Source: Winogradskyella schleiferi (GTDB taxonomy: Bacteria > Bacteroidota > Bacteroidia > Flavobacteriales > Flavobacteriaceae). Taken from it: a stretch of DNA of 64,000 nucleotides. The first letter of the stretch is position 1; each line of letters begins with the position of its first letter. Shown one piece after another: positions 1-9,142 of this stretch. A program made the position numbers and the translations under genes. The notes below the pieces were generated by a model. That model made no database searches, had not been told where the DNA came from, and was given only the letters and a program-made list of their open reading frames with translations. Location of the stretch: the NCBI RefSeq assembly GCF_013394655.1, contig NZ_CP053351.1, positions 62,001 to 126,000 of the forward strand, given 5' to 3'.

Positions 1-450
1 GAGCTGTAACTGCCGTCCAACGTTTTTAACTAAGGTCAAATATTTGATAATCCCTTTTTTCTCATGAGGAAAACGTTCGATTAATGCGGTTTTAAAATCT
101 TCAAAATTTGCAGGATAATCGAAGCGTTCGTTTGCTATCCAGCAATGTTCAAATCCTTTGGGATTCATTCTGTAAAAAGCAATATCGTTGGCAATTCCCA
201 ACCCTTCATAAAGTTCACTTGTAGATTGTCCTTGTTCCAATAAACCAACATAATGTACGCCTGGTGTAAACCTATAGCCATTGAGATAAAAACTATGGCA
301 CCAACCTCCAGGAACATCGTGTTGCTCTAGTACCAAAACTTTTTGTCCTGCTCTGGCAAGGCATATGGCTGCGGATAATCCACCAACTCCTGCACCAACA
401 ATAATGGTGTCGTAGGTAGTTTGTGTATTTTTATTTTGTGAAACGGTCAT
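1..450 (-). CDS. NAD(P)/FAD-dependent oxidoreductase, phytoene desaturase/RetSat-like (partial)
   Basis: The gene runs off the left edge; only the first 150 residues are present. The start is ATG at 448-450 on the minus strand. Residues 15-30 form the FAD-binding Rossmann turn (TIIVGAGVGGLSAA), followed by the dinucleotide-binding acidic end of strand 2 (VLVLEQ) and GGWCHSF, a layout seen in the CrtI / all-trans-retinol 13,14-reductase family. Such enzymes oxidise or reduce polyenes or related lipids. The substrate cannot be told from this fragment. It is the leftmost of a run of minus-strand core genes. Confidence 0.8.
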   Translation of the reverse strand, partial: MTVSQNKNTQTTYDTIIVGAGVGGLSAAICLARAGQKVLVLEQHDVPGGWCHSFYLNGYRFTPGVHYVGLLEQGQSTSELYEGLGIANDIAFYRMNPKGFEHCWIANERFDYPANFEDFKTALIERFPHEKKGIIKYLTLVKNVGRQLQL

Positions 451-539
451 GCTTACAAGGTACTTTTATTTTTTGAAATTGAGAGAATAATATGATTTTA
501 GGCTTAAAATAACTTAGACAAAAATAAAAACGTGAATTT

Positions 540-665
540 TTTTCGCCACTAATACACGAATATTTTTTTGATAGACGGAAAGTCTTTTTCATTAGTGAAA
601 TGGATAGCCAATTATTTACTTCGTGAATTCCATGAACGATTGAATTCGTGTATTCGTGGCGAAAA
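540..665. repeat. Intergenic inverted repeat, 22-bp arms
   Basis: The arms at 540-561 (TTTTCGCCACTAATACACGA...) and 644-665 are reverse complements with one mismatch, about 80 bp apart. The interior is AT-rich with no ORF. It fills most of the 378-bp gap between the oxidoreductase and the dehydrogenase. It could be a MITE-like element or a transcribed hairpin; similar CACTAAT/ACGAATT repeats are common in flavobacterial intergenic DNA. Confidence 0.6.
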
Positions 666-827
666 GCTTTATTTTAAATGCTCCAACAATATATTATAAA
701 CCAATTTATTTCCACGAATTTTTTTCCCATTGGGAAATTGAAAATAAAACACACTAGCATTTTTCATGATTTACTTTTATAAATATACTTGCTTGCCCTA
801 ATAAACTATTGCAATGATTAGAAAATC

Positions 828-1787
828 TTAGTGTAAAGACTTGGAAAAGGTTTCAATTTTATCAACAATTGTTTGGGCCAGTTTAATGTTGCTTTCAAAA
901 GTCCAACCAGCAACATGAGGTGTAAGCAAAACGTTTTCTGATTTTATTAAATATTGAAAGGCTTCAGGCATGTCTTCATTCTTATTTGATTTATTAAACA
1001 AATTTTCAAAAGACTTTTTTTCATATTCTAAAACATCGAGTCCTGCTCCTAAAATTTTCCCGGTTTTTAATGCGGAAACCAAATCCTCTGTAACTACGCT
1101 TTTGCCACGAGCCGTATTAATCAACCAAAAGGGTTTTTTAAAACCGCTTATAAAGTCTGAATTGACCATGTTTAAGGTTAGTTTTGTTTGTGGTGTGTGC
1201 AAACTTAAAACATCTGCTTTGGCTTTTAACTCTTCAAGAATGACTTGTTTGGCATTAGCATCTCCTAAATCTGTTTTTATATCATGGCATAAGACTTCTA
1301 CATCAAACCCTCTTAATTTTTTTGCGAAGGCCTTTCCCATATTGCCATAACCAATAAGACCAACGGTTTTGCCGTCTAATTCCAATCCTCTGTTGTCTTC
1401 TCTTAACCATTTGCCTTGTCTAACTTCTCTATCGGCTTTATTGAGTTTATTGAAAAGTGACAACAACATACCTAAAGTGTGTTCGCCTACCGCATTTCGG
1501 TTGCCTTCTGGTGCAGAAATAAGATGTATACCTTTTCTTTTGGCATAATCACAATCTATATTTTCCAAGCCAGCACCAACACGACCTATAAATTTGAGAT
1601 TTTTGGCAGCATCTAAAAAGGATTTGTCTATGGAGAATCGACTTCGGATAATTAATCCATCATAATCTCCAATTTTAGCTTCGATTTCAGATTTTGAAGA
1701 CGAGTAATCTTCGTGATTGGTAAATCCTAAATCATTGAGTTGATTTATGAGTAGTGGGTGATTTGAATCTAGGTGTAGTATTTTCAT
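828..1787 (-). CDS. 2-hydroxyacid dehydrogenase (SerA-like)
   Basis: A 319-residue NAD-dependent D-isomer-specific 2-hydroxyacid dehydrogenase. The cofactor-binding glycine motif GYGNMG is at 146-151. The catalytic arginine is in NTARG (R227), the glutamate at E254 and the histidine in TPHVAG (H291), so the catalytic triad is complete. Length fits short forms without an ACT regulatory domain. The family includes phosphoglycerate, glyoxylate and lactate dehydrogenases; the sequence does not decide which. It stands alone, 80 bp from the cupin gene upstream. Confidence 0.9.
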   Translation of the reverse strand: MKILHLDSNHPLLINQLNDLGFTNHEDYSSSKSEIEAKIGDYDGLIIRSRFSIDKSFLDAAKNLKFIGRVGAGLENIDCDYAKRKGIHLISAPEGNRNAVGEHTLGMLLSLFNKLNKADREVRQGKWLREDNRGLELDGKTVGLIGYGNMGKAFAKKLRGFDVEVLCHDIKTDLGDANAKQVILEELKAKADVLSLHTPQTKLTLNMVNSDFISGFKKPFWLINTARGKSVVTEDLVSALKTGKILGAGLDVLEYEKKSFENLFNKSNKNEDMPEAFQYLIKSENVLLTPHVAGWTFESNIKLAQTIVDKIETFSKSLH

Positions 1788-1868
1788 GCTTATGCTGCGA
1801 AAGCAGGTATCTCTTTAAAATTAAAACCTTTTTGTTTTTTAGAACTTTAAAGGTCTATTTTGGTTTTG

Positions 1869-2234
1869 TTATATCTTAGGATATGCCGTTTGTGTTAATT
1901 CATGATCAACATCTCCTGTATGGGCTGTGCTCAATTTTTCAAATAAGAGTACGTGAACTTCTTCATCATTTTTTGTTGTTGGATTGTGTTCTACACCTTT
2001 TGGAACTACGATTATCTCGCCTTCATTTATAACTTCAGTTCTATCTCTAAATTGCATATATAAAGTGCCTTTTATAACTTGAAATAATTCATCTTCATGA
2101 TCATGGCTATGCCAGACAAATTCCCCTTTTAATTTAGCCAAAATCACTTGCATATCGTCAACCACAGCGATTTGATGTGGATGCCAGTTTTTGCTGAATT
2201 TGGTAAATTTTTCTGTGATGTTAATGGGTTTCAT
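1869..2234 (-). CDS. Small cupin-domain protein
   Basis: A 121-residue single-domain cupin. The metal-binding motif WHSHDHEDE sits at residues 41-49 and the second histidine motif is around H83 (VEHNPTT), the usual 2-His plus Glu/His set on a beta-barrel. Small cupins of this type serve as dioxygenase-like, isomerase or sensory proteins, and no substrate can be assigned. The gene is monocistronic with the dehydrogenase 80 bp downstream. Confidence 0.85.
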   Translation of the reverse strand: MKPINITEKFTKFSKNWHPHQIAVVDDMQVILAKLKGEFVWHSHDHEDELFQVIKGTLYMQFRDRTEVINEGEIIVVPKGVEHNPTTKNDEEVHVLLFEKLSTAHTGDVDHELTQTAYPKI

Positions 2235-2338
2235 ATCTCAAAGTTACGAAGTTTTGTATTAAGGATTACTCGTAAGATAATGATTCGAGATTATTGAATT
2301 CATGATTGCTTCGCAGTTGAATGGATTTTAGTTTTTTA

Positions 2339-2369
2339 GACCTCACAGTTTTTTGAAACCTGTGAGGTC
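2339..2369. repeat. GACCTCACAG hairpin element
   Basis: A perfect 10-bp stem (GACCTCACAG at 2339-2348, CTGTGAGGTC at 2360-2369) with an 11-nt loop. It lies in the 350-bp gap between the cupin gene and mgtE. This palindrome type recurs between genes in many Flavobacteriaceae. No T-run makes it a strong terminator. The rest of the gap, including a stretch near 2480-2510 resembling a common flavobacterial intergenic repeat, holds no convincing gene. Confidence 0.6.
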
Positions 2370-2584
2370 TTTGCATGAAGTAAATTTTCGAAGATTTGTT
2401 AGTGGTTAGTGATAGTTTATTATTAGAACTCGTTAAGATCGTGAATGCGTTAGGGATTGCAGTGGAAATCCTTTTGCCTTTTTGCAAAAGATTGCAACGG
2501 AAAGCCCGACTCTACGTAGCTTTCCTTTTAGTTGAAAACGACCATAAAAGTTTAATAGCGAAGTAGAGTAACGCCCAAAAAATT

Positions 2585-3955
2585 CTAAATTCCTAAAATC
2601 AATTTTGCAATCCAGAAATAAATCAATATTCCGAATATGTCATTGCTCGTCGTAATAAAAGGTCCTGTAGCGATTGCTGGGTCAATGCCTCTTTTATCCA
2701 AGAATAAAGGCACAAAAGTCCCGATGAGTCCAGCGACAATAATAACAGCAATTAGCGAAACAGATATGGCTAAGGCCGTGTAAAAATCGCCTTTAGTTAC
2801 CCACACGAAAAGGAATAGAAATAAAGCTAAAATGGTACCATTTAGTGCCGCAAGAAGCATTTCCTTAACTAATCTGTTGTTTACACTTCCCTTTATATCA
2901 TCATTTGCCAAACCTTGTACAATTATGGCGCTCGATTGTACACCAACATTACCAGCCATTGCCGCAATTAATGGTGTAAAAAAGAATAGTACAGCATATT
3001 TTTCGAAGGCATCATGGAAACCTTCCATAATTAAAAAAGCTCCAACGCCACCAACCAAACCAAGAAATAACCACGGCAAACGCGCTCTTGTGAGCTGTAA
3101 AATACTATCATCGGCTTCTACATCTTGGGAAATACCAGCTGCTAATTGGTAATCCTTATCGGCTTCTTCACGGATGACATCTATAATATCATCAATGGTA
3201 ATTCTACCCAACAAAATTTGATTATTATCGACTACAGGAATTGCTTCCAAATCGTATTTAGCCATAACCTTGGCAACATCTTCCACATCATCGTGAACGT
3301 TTACCCAATCCACATTGTCTTTAGCGATATCTGCAATTTTTTGGTCGCTTTTGGATGTGATTAAATCTTTAAGTGATAGTCTGCCAATCAGTTTGTCTTG
3401 TTTATCTACAACGTAAACAGAATGCACTCTCGTAACATCTTTTGCCTGACCTCTAATTCTACGTAAACAACCAGCAACCGTCCAAGTTTCATAGACTTTT
3501 ACAAGTTCTTTTGCCATAAGTCCACCAGCAGTATCCTCATCGTAAGCTAAAAGTTCTTGTATTTCTTCTCGATGTTCGTCGTCTTCAATTTGTGAGATGA
3601 CTTTACTTTGCCGTTCTTCTGGAAGTTCAGCAATCATATCTGCTGCATCATCCGTGTCTAACTCCTCAATTTCTTCGGCAATTTCTTTATTGGAAAGATT
3701 TTCGAGTACTTTTTCCCTAATATCCTCATCGAGTTCCATAAGGATTTCTGAGGTGGTTTCAGAGTCGAGAAGTTTAATGACATAAACGGCATCATCAAGA
3801 TCTAAGTCATCAAGAATTTCGGCAATATCCGCATGGTGATATTCATTTAATAAGGCCTTAAGTTCTTTGTCGTTTTGGTCTTCGACAAAGACCTCAACCT
3901 TTTCAATGAGTTCATCAGTGAGCTGAAATGGTATGTTTTCTTGGATGTCTTCCAC
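2585..3955 (-). CDS. mgtE: Magnesium transporter MgtE
   Basis: A 456-residue Mg2+ channel of the inner membrane. The layout is an acidic MgtE N-domain (about 20-130, with repeated acidic DDLDLDD-like segments), a CBS-domain pair (about 140-260) and a five-helix membrane domain (about 285-456). The CBS and N domains close the pore when cytosolic Mg2+ is high. The start appears to be GTG at 3953-3955, because no in-frame ATG lies upstream before a stop. It is followed about 90 bp away by the divergently unrelated but co-directional rsmA. Confidence 0.93.
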   Translation of the reverse strand: MEDIQENIPFQLTDELIEKVEVFVEDQNDKELKALLNEYHHADIAEILDDLDLDDAVYVIKLLDSETTSEILMELDEDIREKVLENLSNKEIAEEIEELDTDDAADMIAELPEERQSKVISQIEDDEHREEIQELLAYDEDTAGGLMAKELVKVYETWTVAGCLRRIRGQAKDVTRVHSVYVVDKQDKLIGRLSLKDLITSKSDQKIADIAKDNVDWVNVHDDVEDVAKVMAKYDLEAIPVVDNNQILLGRITIDDIIDVIREEADKDYQLAAGISQDVEADDSILQLTRARLPWLFLGLVGGVGAFLIMEGFHDAFEKYAVLFFFTPLIAAMAGNVGVQSSAIIVQGLANDDIKGSVNNRLVKEMLLAALNGTILALFLFLFVWVTKGDFYTALAISVSLIAVIIVAGLIGTFVPLFLDKRGIDPAIATGPFITTSNDIFGILIYFWIAKLILGI

Positions 3956-3967
3956 GCGTTTGTTTCT

Positions 3968-3999
3968 GTCATTGCGAGGACGAAGGACGTGGCAATCTC
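3968..3999. repeat. GTCATTGCGAGG-type dispersed repeat
   Basis: The stretch begins GTCATTGCGAGGACGAAG and ends GGCAATCTC, a short palindromic motif (attgc ... gcaat) spread through many bacterial genomes between genes. It lies in the short gap between mgtE and rsmA. There is no sign of coding. Confidence 0.5.
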
Positions 4000-4044
4000 A
4001 TTAATAAGAGACTCACAGCTACGCTATGTTCGCAATTATATTAA

Positions 4045-4821
4045 TTAATTTTCATCATTTTCAATTAGCGAGGTCAGTTCAATAAATTGTGAAACACTCA
4101 ATTGCTCTGGTCGCTGCCCAAATATAGTACTTGCTTTTAAATTATCCGACAGATTAAAGGTTTTTAAACTGTTTCTCAACGTTTTTCTGCGTTGTTGAAA
4201 ACCAGTTTTTACGACTCTGAAGAATAATTTTTCGTCACATGGCAACGTGTAATTTTCTTTTCTTTTGAGAAATAACACACCAGAATCTACTTTCGGTGGT
4301 GGATTAAAAACCGTAGGTGGTACCGTGAACAAATAGTTGGCATCATAAAAAGCTTGAGTCAAAACAGATAAAATACCGTAAACTTTTGAGCCCTCTTTAG
4401 AGCAGATCCGCATGGCAACTTCTTTTTGAAACATACCAGAAAATTCTGGTATTTGATCTCTTAATTCTAAGGTTTTAAATAAAATTTGAGAGGAAATATT
4501 ATAGGGGAAATTTCCTATGATAGCAAAGGGCTTGTCTTTAAAAACGAGATTTAAATCGTATTTTAAGAAATCTTTTTCTATGATTCTGTCGGCAAGATTT
4601 AGGTAGTTGTTTTTTAAATAATCAACGGATTCTGTGTCTATTTCTATGACGTGTGTGGTAATATTCTTTTTGAGCAAATATTTGGTTAAGACGCCCATTC
4701 CTGGCCCAATTTCCAAAACGTCATTGTAGCCTTTATAAGTTAAGCTATCTGCGATGTCTTGGGCAATAGATTCGTCGGTTAAAAAATGTTGTCCTAGGTG
4801 TTTTTTTGCTTTTACTGACAT
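4045..4821 (-). CDS. rsmA: 16S rRNA (A1518/A1519-N6)-dimethyltransferase
   Basis: A 258-residue KsgA/RsmA enzyme that dimethylates two adjacent adenines in helix 45 of 16S rRNA using S-adenosylmethionine, a late step of small-subunit maturation. SAM motif I is [12 protein letters not shown] (36-47) and the catalytic N6-adenine motif IV is NFPYN (104-108). The C-terminal helical domain follows. The N-terminus starts [11 protein letters not shown], the classic family opening, which supports the ATG at 4821. Confidence 0.95.
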   Translation of the reverse strand: MSVKAKKHLGQHFLTDESIAQDIADSLTYKGYNDVLEIGPGMGVLTKYLLKKNITTHVIEIDTESVDYLKNNYLNLADRIIEKDFLKYDLNLVFKDKPFAIIGNFPYNISSQILFKTLELRDQIPEFSGMFQKEVAMRICSKEGSKVYGILSVLTQAFYDANYLFTVPPTVFNPPPKVDSGVLFLKRKENYTLPCDEKLFFRVVKTGFQQRRKTLRNSLKTFNLSDNLKASTIFGQRPEQLSVSQFIELTSLIENDEN

Positions 4822-4832
4822 GAATTATTCAT

Positions 4833-5076
4833 TCTCGCAAAGGCGCAAAGGCTCAAAGCGGTTTACGCAAAGATACATAGAGCCCTATGGAGAATCATGG
4901 ATTTTTTGTTTATTTCTTGGAATACCGAAAGCTTTTGGCAGCGAAGGTGCAAAGCATTGCGTATAAAAAAATTATGAAACAAGAAAACGTTTGTTCGCCT
5001 TATTGTATAAAAACGGATTATCGTGTTGAAATCTATGGCGCACAGATTGGCTTTGTGGCTCTGTGTTTTTGCGAGA
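4833..5076. repeat. CGCAAAGG-type intergenic element with terminal inverted repeats
   Basis: The element is bounded by TCTCGCAAA at 4833-4841 and TTTGCGAGA at 5068-5076 and contains several CGCAAAG words. It fills the gap between rsmA and the DUF4286 gene. Open frames across it on both strands have no recognisable protein features and are judged chance. Elements built from CGCAAAG words are frequent in Bacteroidota and may be MITE-like. Confidence 0.5.
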
Positions 5077-5081
5077 GGCAC

Positions 5082-5402
5082 TTATTTGAACGCCACCGAA
5101 TATTCATCAACAACTTCTAACTCGGTTCTAAAAGACAACACTTTATCTCCAAAACGTTTCAGTCCATCTTGTTTTAAATTTTCTGCATGTTCTGCGTAAT
5201 ACGAATCCAATGCTTCTCTGGAATGTGCTCTGTATTGTACAGAATAAGTTTCTGCTTCATCATCTTCGACCAGCACTTTGGTTAGTTTGGCTTCTTTAAA
5301 TTTTCCTGTGGCCAATACTTGCGGAATGTGTTCTTTTATCCATTCTAGCCATTCTTGGTGGACGCTTTTGTCTATATTTAGGGTAACGTTGTATATAATC
5401 AT
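5082..5402 (-). CDS. DUF4286 family protein
   Basis: A 106-residue protein starting MIIYNVTLNIDKSVHQEWLEW. It matches the DUF4286 family, small ferredoxin-like-fold proteins often encoded near rsmA and tetratricopeptide genes in Bacteroidota. It has no signal peptide or membrane segment. Function is unknown. The ATG start follows an A/T-rich leader and the gene ends just before the CGCAAAGG repeat element. Confidence 0.8.
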   Translation of the reverse strand: MIIYNVTLNIDKSVHQEWLEWIKEHIPQVLATGKFKEAKLTKVLVEDDEAETYSVQYRAHSREALDSYYAEHAENLKQDGLKRFGDKVLSFRTELEVVDEYSVAFK

Positions 5403-5455
5403 ATGGTTTAATATTCAATTTTAAAACACCAATTTCTAAAACAGTGCATTGAAAT

Positions 5456-7240
5456 TTAGTTTATTGAATCGCCTCGTAACATTCTAAACTTCTTACGAGC
5501 TTCAATAAAATAGATACTGTCTTGATGCTCAAAAATTATTTTTTCGTAGAGTTGCTGGGCTTCTTCTGGTTCTGCCAAATGTGTGTTGTATAATTCTGCT
5601 AAGTAAAAATGTGCATCATCAGCTAAAATATCGTCGCCGTAATCTTTTATAATTTCTAGATAATTGGCTTCGGCTTTTATGTATTGTTTCTTCTGTTCGA
5701 ATAGTTTTGCCTGTCGGTAAAGTGTTTGGTCGGTAATGCTTTCGCCTTTATGCTCCTCTAAAATTTTGTCTAAAAGTGAAATAGCATCATCGGTTTTATT
5801 CTGAAAAGCATACAAATCTGCTTTAGCATATAATTTTAATGAGGTATGAAGACTGTCTTCAAATTTATTGTCTGTAATCAATAGTTTTAAGTCCAATGCG
5901 TCATTGGCAATCAATTGTGAAGTTGAGGATTTCAGGATTTTGAGTTGTGATTCTGCCCAGTCAAAATCGCCTTTGTAATAACTGGTTTTGGCGACCTTAA
6001 ATCGCGCTTCTTGTGCAATGGTGCTGTTCTTTAGTTCAGCCTGAATTTGAGAATAGAAGATTAAAGCTTCATTAAACTTTTCCTGAAGCACTAAAATATC
6101 AGCTAAGAGTAACTTAATTTTAGCTTGTCTGTAATTTGAGATAGGTAATTTTAAACTCTCTTTTAGGAAACTAGTCGCCGTTTTAGTATCCTTTAGGTCA
6201 AAAGCCAAAAATTTTCCATAGGCTAATTGCAAGGGAATACTTAGTTGCGATTTCCCAAATTCGGCAAACAGATTTTGGTACCTTCTGTCAATTTGTTTTA
6301 GGGTTTTTTCATCTGCGTTTTTAGTGTCGATTTCTAAAATATACTGATGGGCAGTTAACGCCGTTGTTTGGTCTTGTGTGGTATCTAAAATATAATTGAA
6401 AATGGCCTTTGCAGTTTCGTCATCATTGTCTTTTCTTGCCGTTGTGGCTAGCTCTATAATTCGATCCAAACTTTCCGGATTACGTTTGTAAAGTGCTTTT
6501 TCTTGAATAAATGATTTAGTATACGCTTTTTCTTGAACATACAACCAGCTCAGCATTTCGTACCAATACGGTTTAGGTTCTTGCTGTAATTTTTTTAACA
6601 AAGCTCTTCTTAAATAAATATTGCTTTCATTATCCTTATTTTCGGAAATGAAATCACTGATGGCACGCTTAATATTGTTGAGGTAATTGGGTTTGAAATC
6701 GATATACTCAATATAGTTTTCAAACATTTTTTCAATATTACCTTGGTCACCATATATACGAGCCAATTGAATGCTATAGTCTCTATCAGGTGTTAAAAGT
6801 TTTCCTTTTTCATAAAGTCGAATAGCTTGATCTTGGAGTGAATAATCTTCGAATTTTTTGGCAATGGTATAGATGTAATTAGGTTGTTGATCTGTGTAAG
6901 CTATCGCTTCTTCATACAATTTATTGGCATTATTTATACTGTCTTGAAGTTGGAAATTATATCCCAAAACAACGACCATAACAGGATTTGGGTTTTTTCT
7001 TAAGCGATCTGTGATGATTTTTTCCGCTTCATTATATTGCTCTAATTGTTGATGGATATCCACCAACTTATCAATATAATTATAGTTGTATGGTTTTTCT
7101 TTAATTAGATTTTCATAGATAATGAGTGCTTTTTTAAATTCCCCTTTTTTATAATAGCTTTCTGCCTGAGCTTCGCTGTTTTGTGCGAAACCAGAATAGA
7201 ATCCTAATAATAAGAGTAAAATTAAAAATCGCTGTTGCAT
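5456..7240 (-). CDS. Secreted tetratricopeptide-repeat protein
   Basis: A 594-residue protein with a signal peptide (MQQRFLILLLLLGFYSGFAQ) and tetratricopeptide repeats along most of its length; clear ones are near the start (AESYYKKGEFKKALIIYENL) and near the end (AEANYLEIIKDYGDD, LAELYNTHL). TPRs form a superhelical scaffold for protein contacts, here presumably in the periplasm. Partner and role are unknown. It is co-directional with the DUF4286 gene 53 bp downstream. Confidence 0.85.
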   Translation of the reverse strand: MQQRFLILLLLLGFYSGFAQNSEAQAESYYKKGEFKKALIIYENLIKEKPYNYNYIDKLVDIHQQLEQYNEAEKIITDRLRKNPNPVMVVVLGYNFQLQDSINNANKLYEEAIAYTDQQPNYIYTIAKKFEDYSLQDQAIRLYEKGKLLTPDRDYSIQLARIYGDQGNIEKMFENYIEYIDFKPNYLNNIKRAISDFISENKDNESNIYLRRALLKKLQQEPKPYWYEMLSWLYVQEKAYTKSFIQEKALYKRNPESLDRIIELATTARKDNDDETAKAIFNYILDTTQDQTTALTAHQYILEIDTKNADEKTLKQIDRRYQNLFAEFGKSQLSIPLQLAYGKFLAFDLKDTKTATSFLKESLKLPISNYRQAKIKLLLADILVLQEKFNEALIFYSQIQAELKNSTIAQEARFKVAKTSYYKGDFDWAESQLKILKSSTSQLIANDALDLKLLITDNKFEDSLHTSLKLYAKADLYAFQNKTDDAISLLDKILEEHKGESITDQTLYRQAKLFEQKKQYIKAEANYLEIIKDYGDDILADDAHFYLAELYNTHLAEPEEAQQLYEKIIFEHQDSIYFIEARKKFRMLRGDSIN

Positions 7241-7313
7241 AAGTATTGTTATTATCGAGATAGCTGTAAATATAACAAATGCGTCATGTAGATATTGTGA
7301 AAATAACCATAAA

Positions 7314-7343
7314 AAAATGCCTAAACTTACGTCTAGGCATTTT
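7314..7343 (-). terminator. Hairpin terminator
   Basis: The stem AAAATGCCTA / TAGGCATTTT encloses a 10-nt loop, with A/T runs on both sides. On the minus strand it follows the small ORF at 7434-7502 and lies before the TPR gene, so it likely ends transcripts coming from serS or the small ORF. Confidence 0.7.
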
Positions 7344-7433
7344 GACCAGCAAAATAAATGTGCTATTAACCATTATTTATGTAAAATATGATTCAGTTAT
7401 TCTGTCTTGGTTTTGTTTTATTTTTTTGAATTT

Positions 7434-7502
7434 TTAAAACAAAACTTTGCTTACCATTACAATTAAGGAAACGAGTAAAACAATTCGTTTTAAATTTTTC
7501 AT
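7434..7502 (-). CDS. Possible 22-residue hydrophobic peptide
   Basis: A short minus-strand frame reads MKNLKRIVLLVSLIVMVSKV plus two residues. It has a basic start and then one membrane-spanning stretch. It sits alone in the 393-bp gap between serS and the TPR gene, with the 7314-7343 hairpin downstream in the right orientation. No promoter consensus was clear. It may be a small membrane peptide or chance. Confidence 0.35.
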   Translation of the reverse strand: MKNLKRIVLLVSLIVMVSKVLF

Positions 7503-7633
7503 AATTAGGTTATTCTTGTTTGGGAGTGCTAACTTCTAAAATTATTTCAAATAAAACGAAGAAATACCAAAAAAATCGTTGAAGTGCATTAATTTTTAAC
7601 AAATAGGATGAAATACGAGTTAAAATGACTGCT

Positions 7634-8905
7634 CTAAGAAATCATTTCAAAACCCGTATATGGCACTAAAACGTCAGGGATTTTTATACCATCTTCCGTT
7701 TGGTAGTTTTCTAAAATGCCTGCTAAAATTCTTGGTAAAGCCAAAGCACTTCCGTTAAGTGTGTGGCATAATTCGTTTTTACCGTCACTGTTTTTAAAAC
7801 GTAATTTTAAACGATTAGCTTGAAAAGTCTCAAAATTAGAAACTGAAGAGACTTCCAACCAACGATCTTGAGCCGTTGAGAATACTTCGAAATCGTAGGT
7901 TAGTGCCGAGGTAAAGCCTAAATCGCCACCACATAATCTTAGAATTCTATAAGGTAATTTTAACTCCTTCAATATACCTTTAACATGATTTACCATGCTA
8001 TCTAAAGCTTGATAAGAATTATCAGGATGCTCAACGCGCAGGATTTCAACTTTATCAAATTGATGTAAACGGTTCAGGCCACGAACGTGTGCGCCATAAC
8101 TTCCTGCTTCACGTCTAAAACATGGTGTATAACCTGTAATTGTTATTGGTAAATCACTCTCATTTAAGAGTGTATCCCTAAAAATATTGGTAGCAGGTAC
8201 TTCTGCGGTTGGGATTAAATATAGGTTATCTGCTGTAACATGATACATTTGTCCTTCCTTGTCTGGCAATTGCCCAGTTCCAAAACCAGAGGCTTCATTT
8301 ACCAAATGCGGCACTTGGTATTCGGTGTAACCAGCAGCTGTGTTTTTATCTAAAAAGTAAGCAATTAGTGCGCGTTGTAATCTGGCACCTTTACCAATAT
8401 AAACGGGAAAACCAGCACCTGTGATTTTGTTTCCCAATTCAAAATCTATGATGTTGTATTTTTTTGCTAATTCCCAATGAGGTAAAGCTTCATCATGTAG
8501 TTTTGGGATGTCGCCTTCCCTAAAGGTTTCCTCATTGTCTTCATCCGTATTTCCTGCGGGCACTATAGGATTTGGTACATTGGGAATTTTATATAATAAT
8601 TCCGCCAAGGCGTCGACCTTATCATTGAGTTCCTGTTCAAAATTTTTGATAGTGTCTTTTAATTGGGTTGTTTTTTCCTTTAAAAGATTTGCTTTCTGTA
8701 CTTCGCCAGTTTTAAATAAGTTACCAATTTCTTTAGAGAGAGCGTTAGATTCTGCTTTGGTGTTGTCCAAAGATGTTTGAATTCCTTTTCGGTCTTCGTC
8801 CAAAGCGATCGCATCATTGATCATTTCCGTAGCATCAATATTTCGTTTTGCCAAACGTGTAATGATATCTTCTTTATGCGCTTTAATAAAGGTAACTTGT
8901 AACAT
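7634..8905 (-). CDS. serS: Seryl-tRNA synthetase
   Basis: A 423-residue class II aminoacyl-tRNA synthetase that charges tRNA-Ser. The N-terminal coiled-coil arm (about 30-105) that grips the long variable arm of tRNA-Ser is followed by the catalytic core. Motif 2 is FRREAGSYG and motif 3 is in LPRILAGILENYQ. Length is standard for bacterial SerRS. The ATG start at 8905 gives the usual opening MLQVTFIKAHKEDI. Confidence 0.97.
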   Translation of the reverse strand: MLQVTFIKAHKEDIITRLAKRNIDATEMINDAIALDEDRKGIQTSLDNTKAESNALSKEIGNLFKTGEVQKANLLKEKTTQLKDTIKNFEQELNDKVDALAELLYKIPNVPNPIVPAGNTDEDNEETFREGDIPKLHDEALPHWELAKKYNIIDFELGNKITGAGFPVYIGKGARLQRALIAYFLDKNTAAGYTEYQVPHLVNEASGFGTGQLPDKEGQMYHVTADNLYLIPTAEVPATNIFRDTLLNESDLPITITGYTPCFRREAGSYGAHVRGLNRLHQFDKVEILRVEHPDNSYQALDSMVNHVKGILKELKLPYRILRLCGGDLGFTSALTYDFEVFSTAQDRWLEVSSVSNFETFQANRLKLRFKNSDGKNELCHTLNGSALALPRILAGILENYQTEDGIKIPDVLVPYTGFEMIS

Positions 8906-9060
8906 AATTCTAATTTAAGTTAACGCCAACTAGCGTAGGAATTACAAGGCACAAAAGTAAAAAGAAAATAAGCAGGAAAAAATATAAAGTGGTCTATTTT
9001 AGAATGTGAATTTGAATTTGTTTGAAGCGTATAATTTTTTAGACACGAATTTCAGGAATT

Positions 9061-9127
9061 GACACTAATAAAAATCTAAGATTTAAGAAATCGAATTTAA
9101 GGGTATGGATTTGTGAAAATTAGTGTC
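9061..9127. repeat. GACACTAAT / ATTAGTGTC inverted repeat
   Basis: Nine-base arms at 9061-9069 and 9119-9127 flank an AT-rich interior in the gap between serS and the HTTM gene. The wording resembles the inverted repeat at 540-665 (CACTAAT, ACGAATT), so both may belong to one intergenic family. Confidence 0.4.
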
Positions 9128-9142
9128 ATCTTTTTTTTCAAT

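Noticed and set aside
2266..2487. 73-residue minus-strand frame
   Set aside because: It covers a hairpin repeat and intergenic repeat-like sequence, and the protein has no features; judged chance.
4863..5120. Overlapping frames on both strands
   Set aside because: They lie within the CGCAAAGG inverted-repeat element and mirror each other; no family features.
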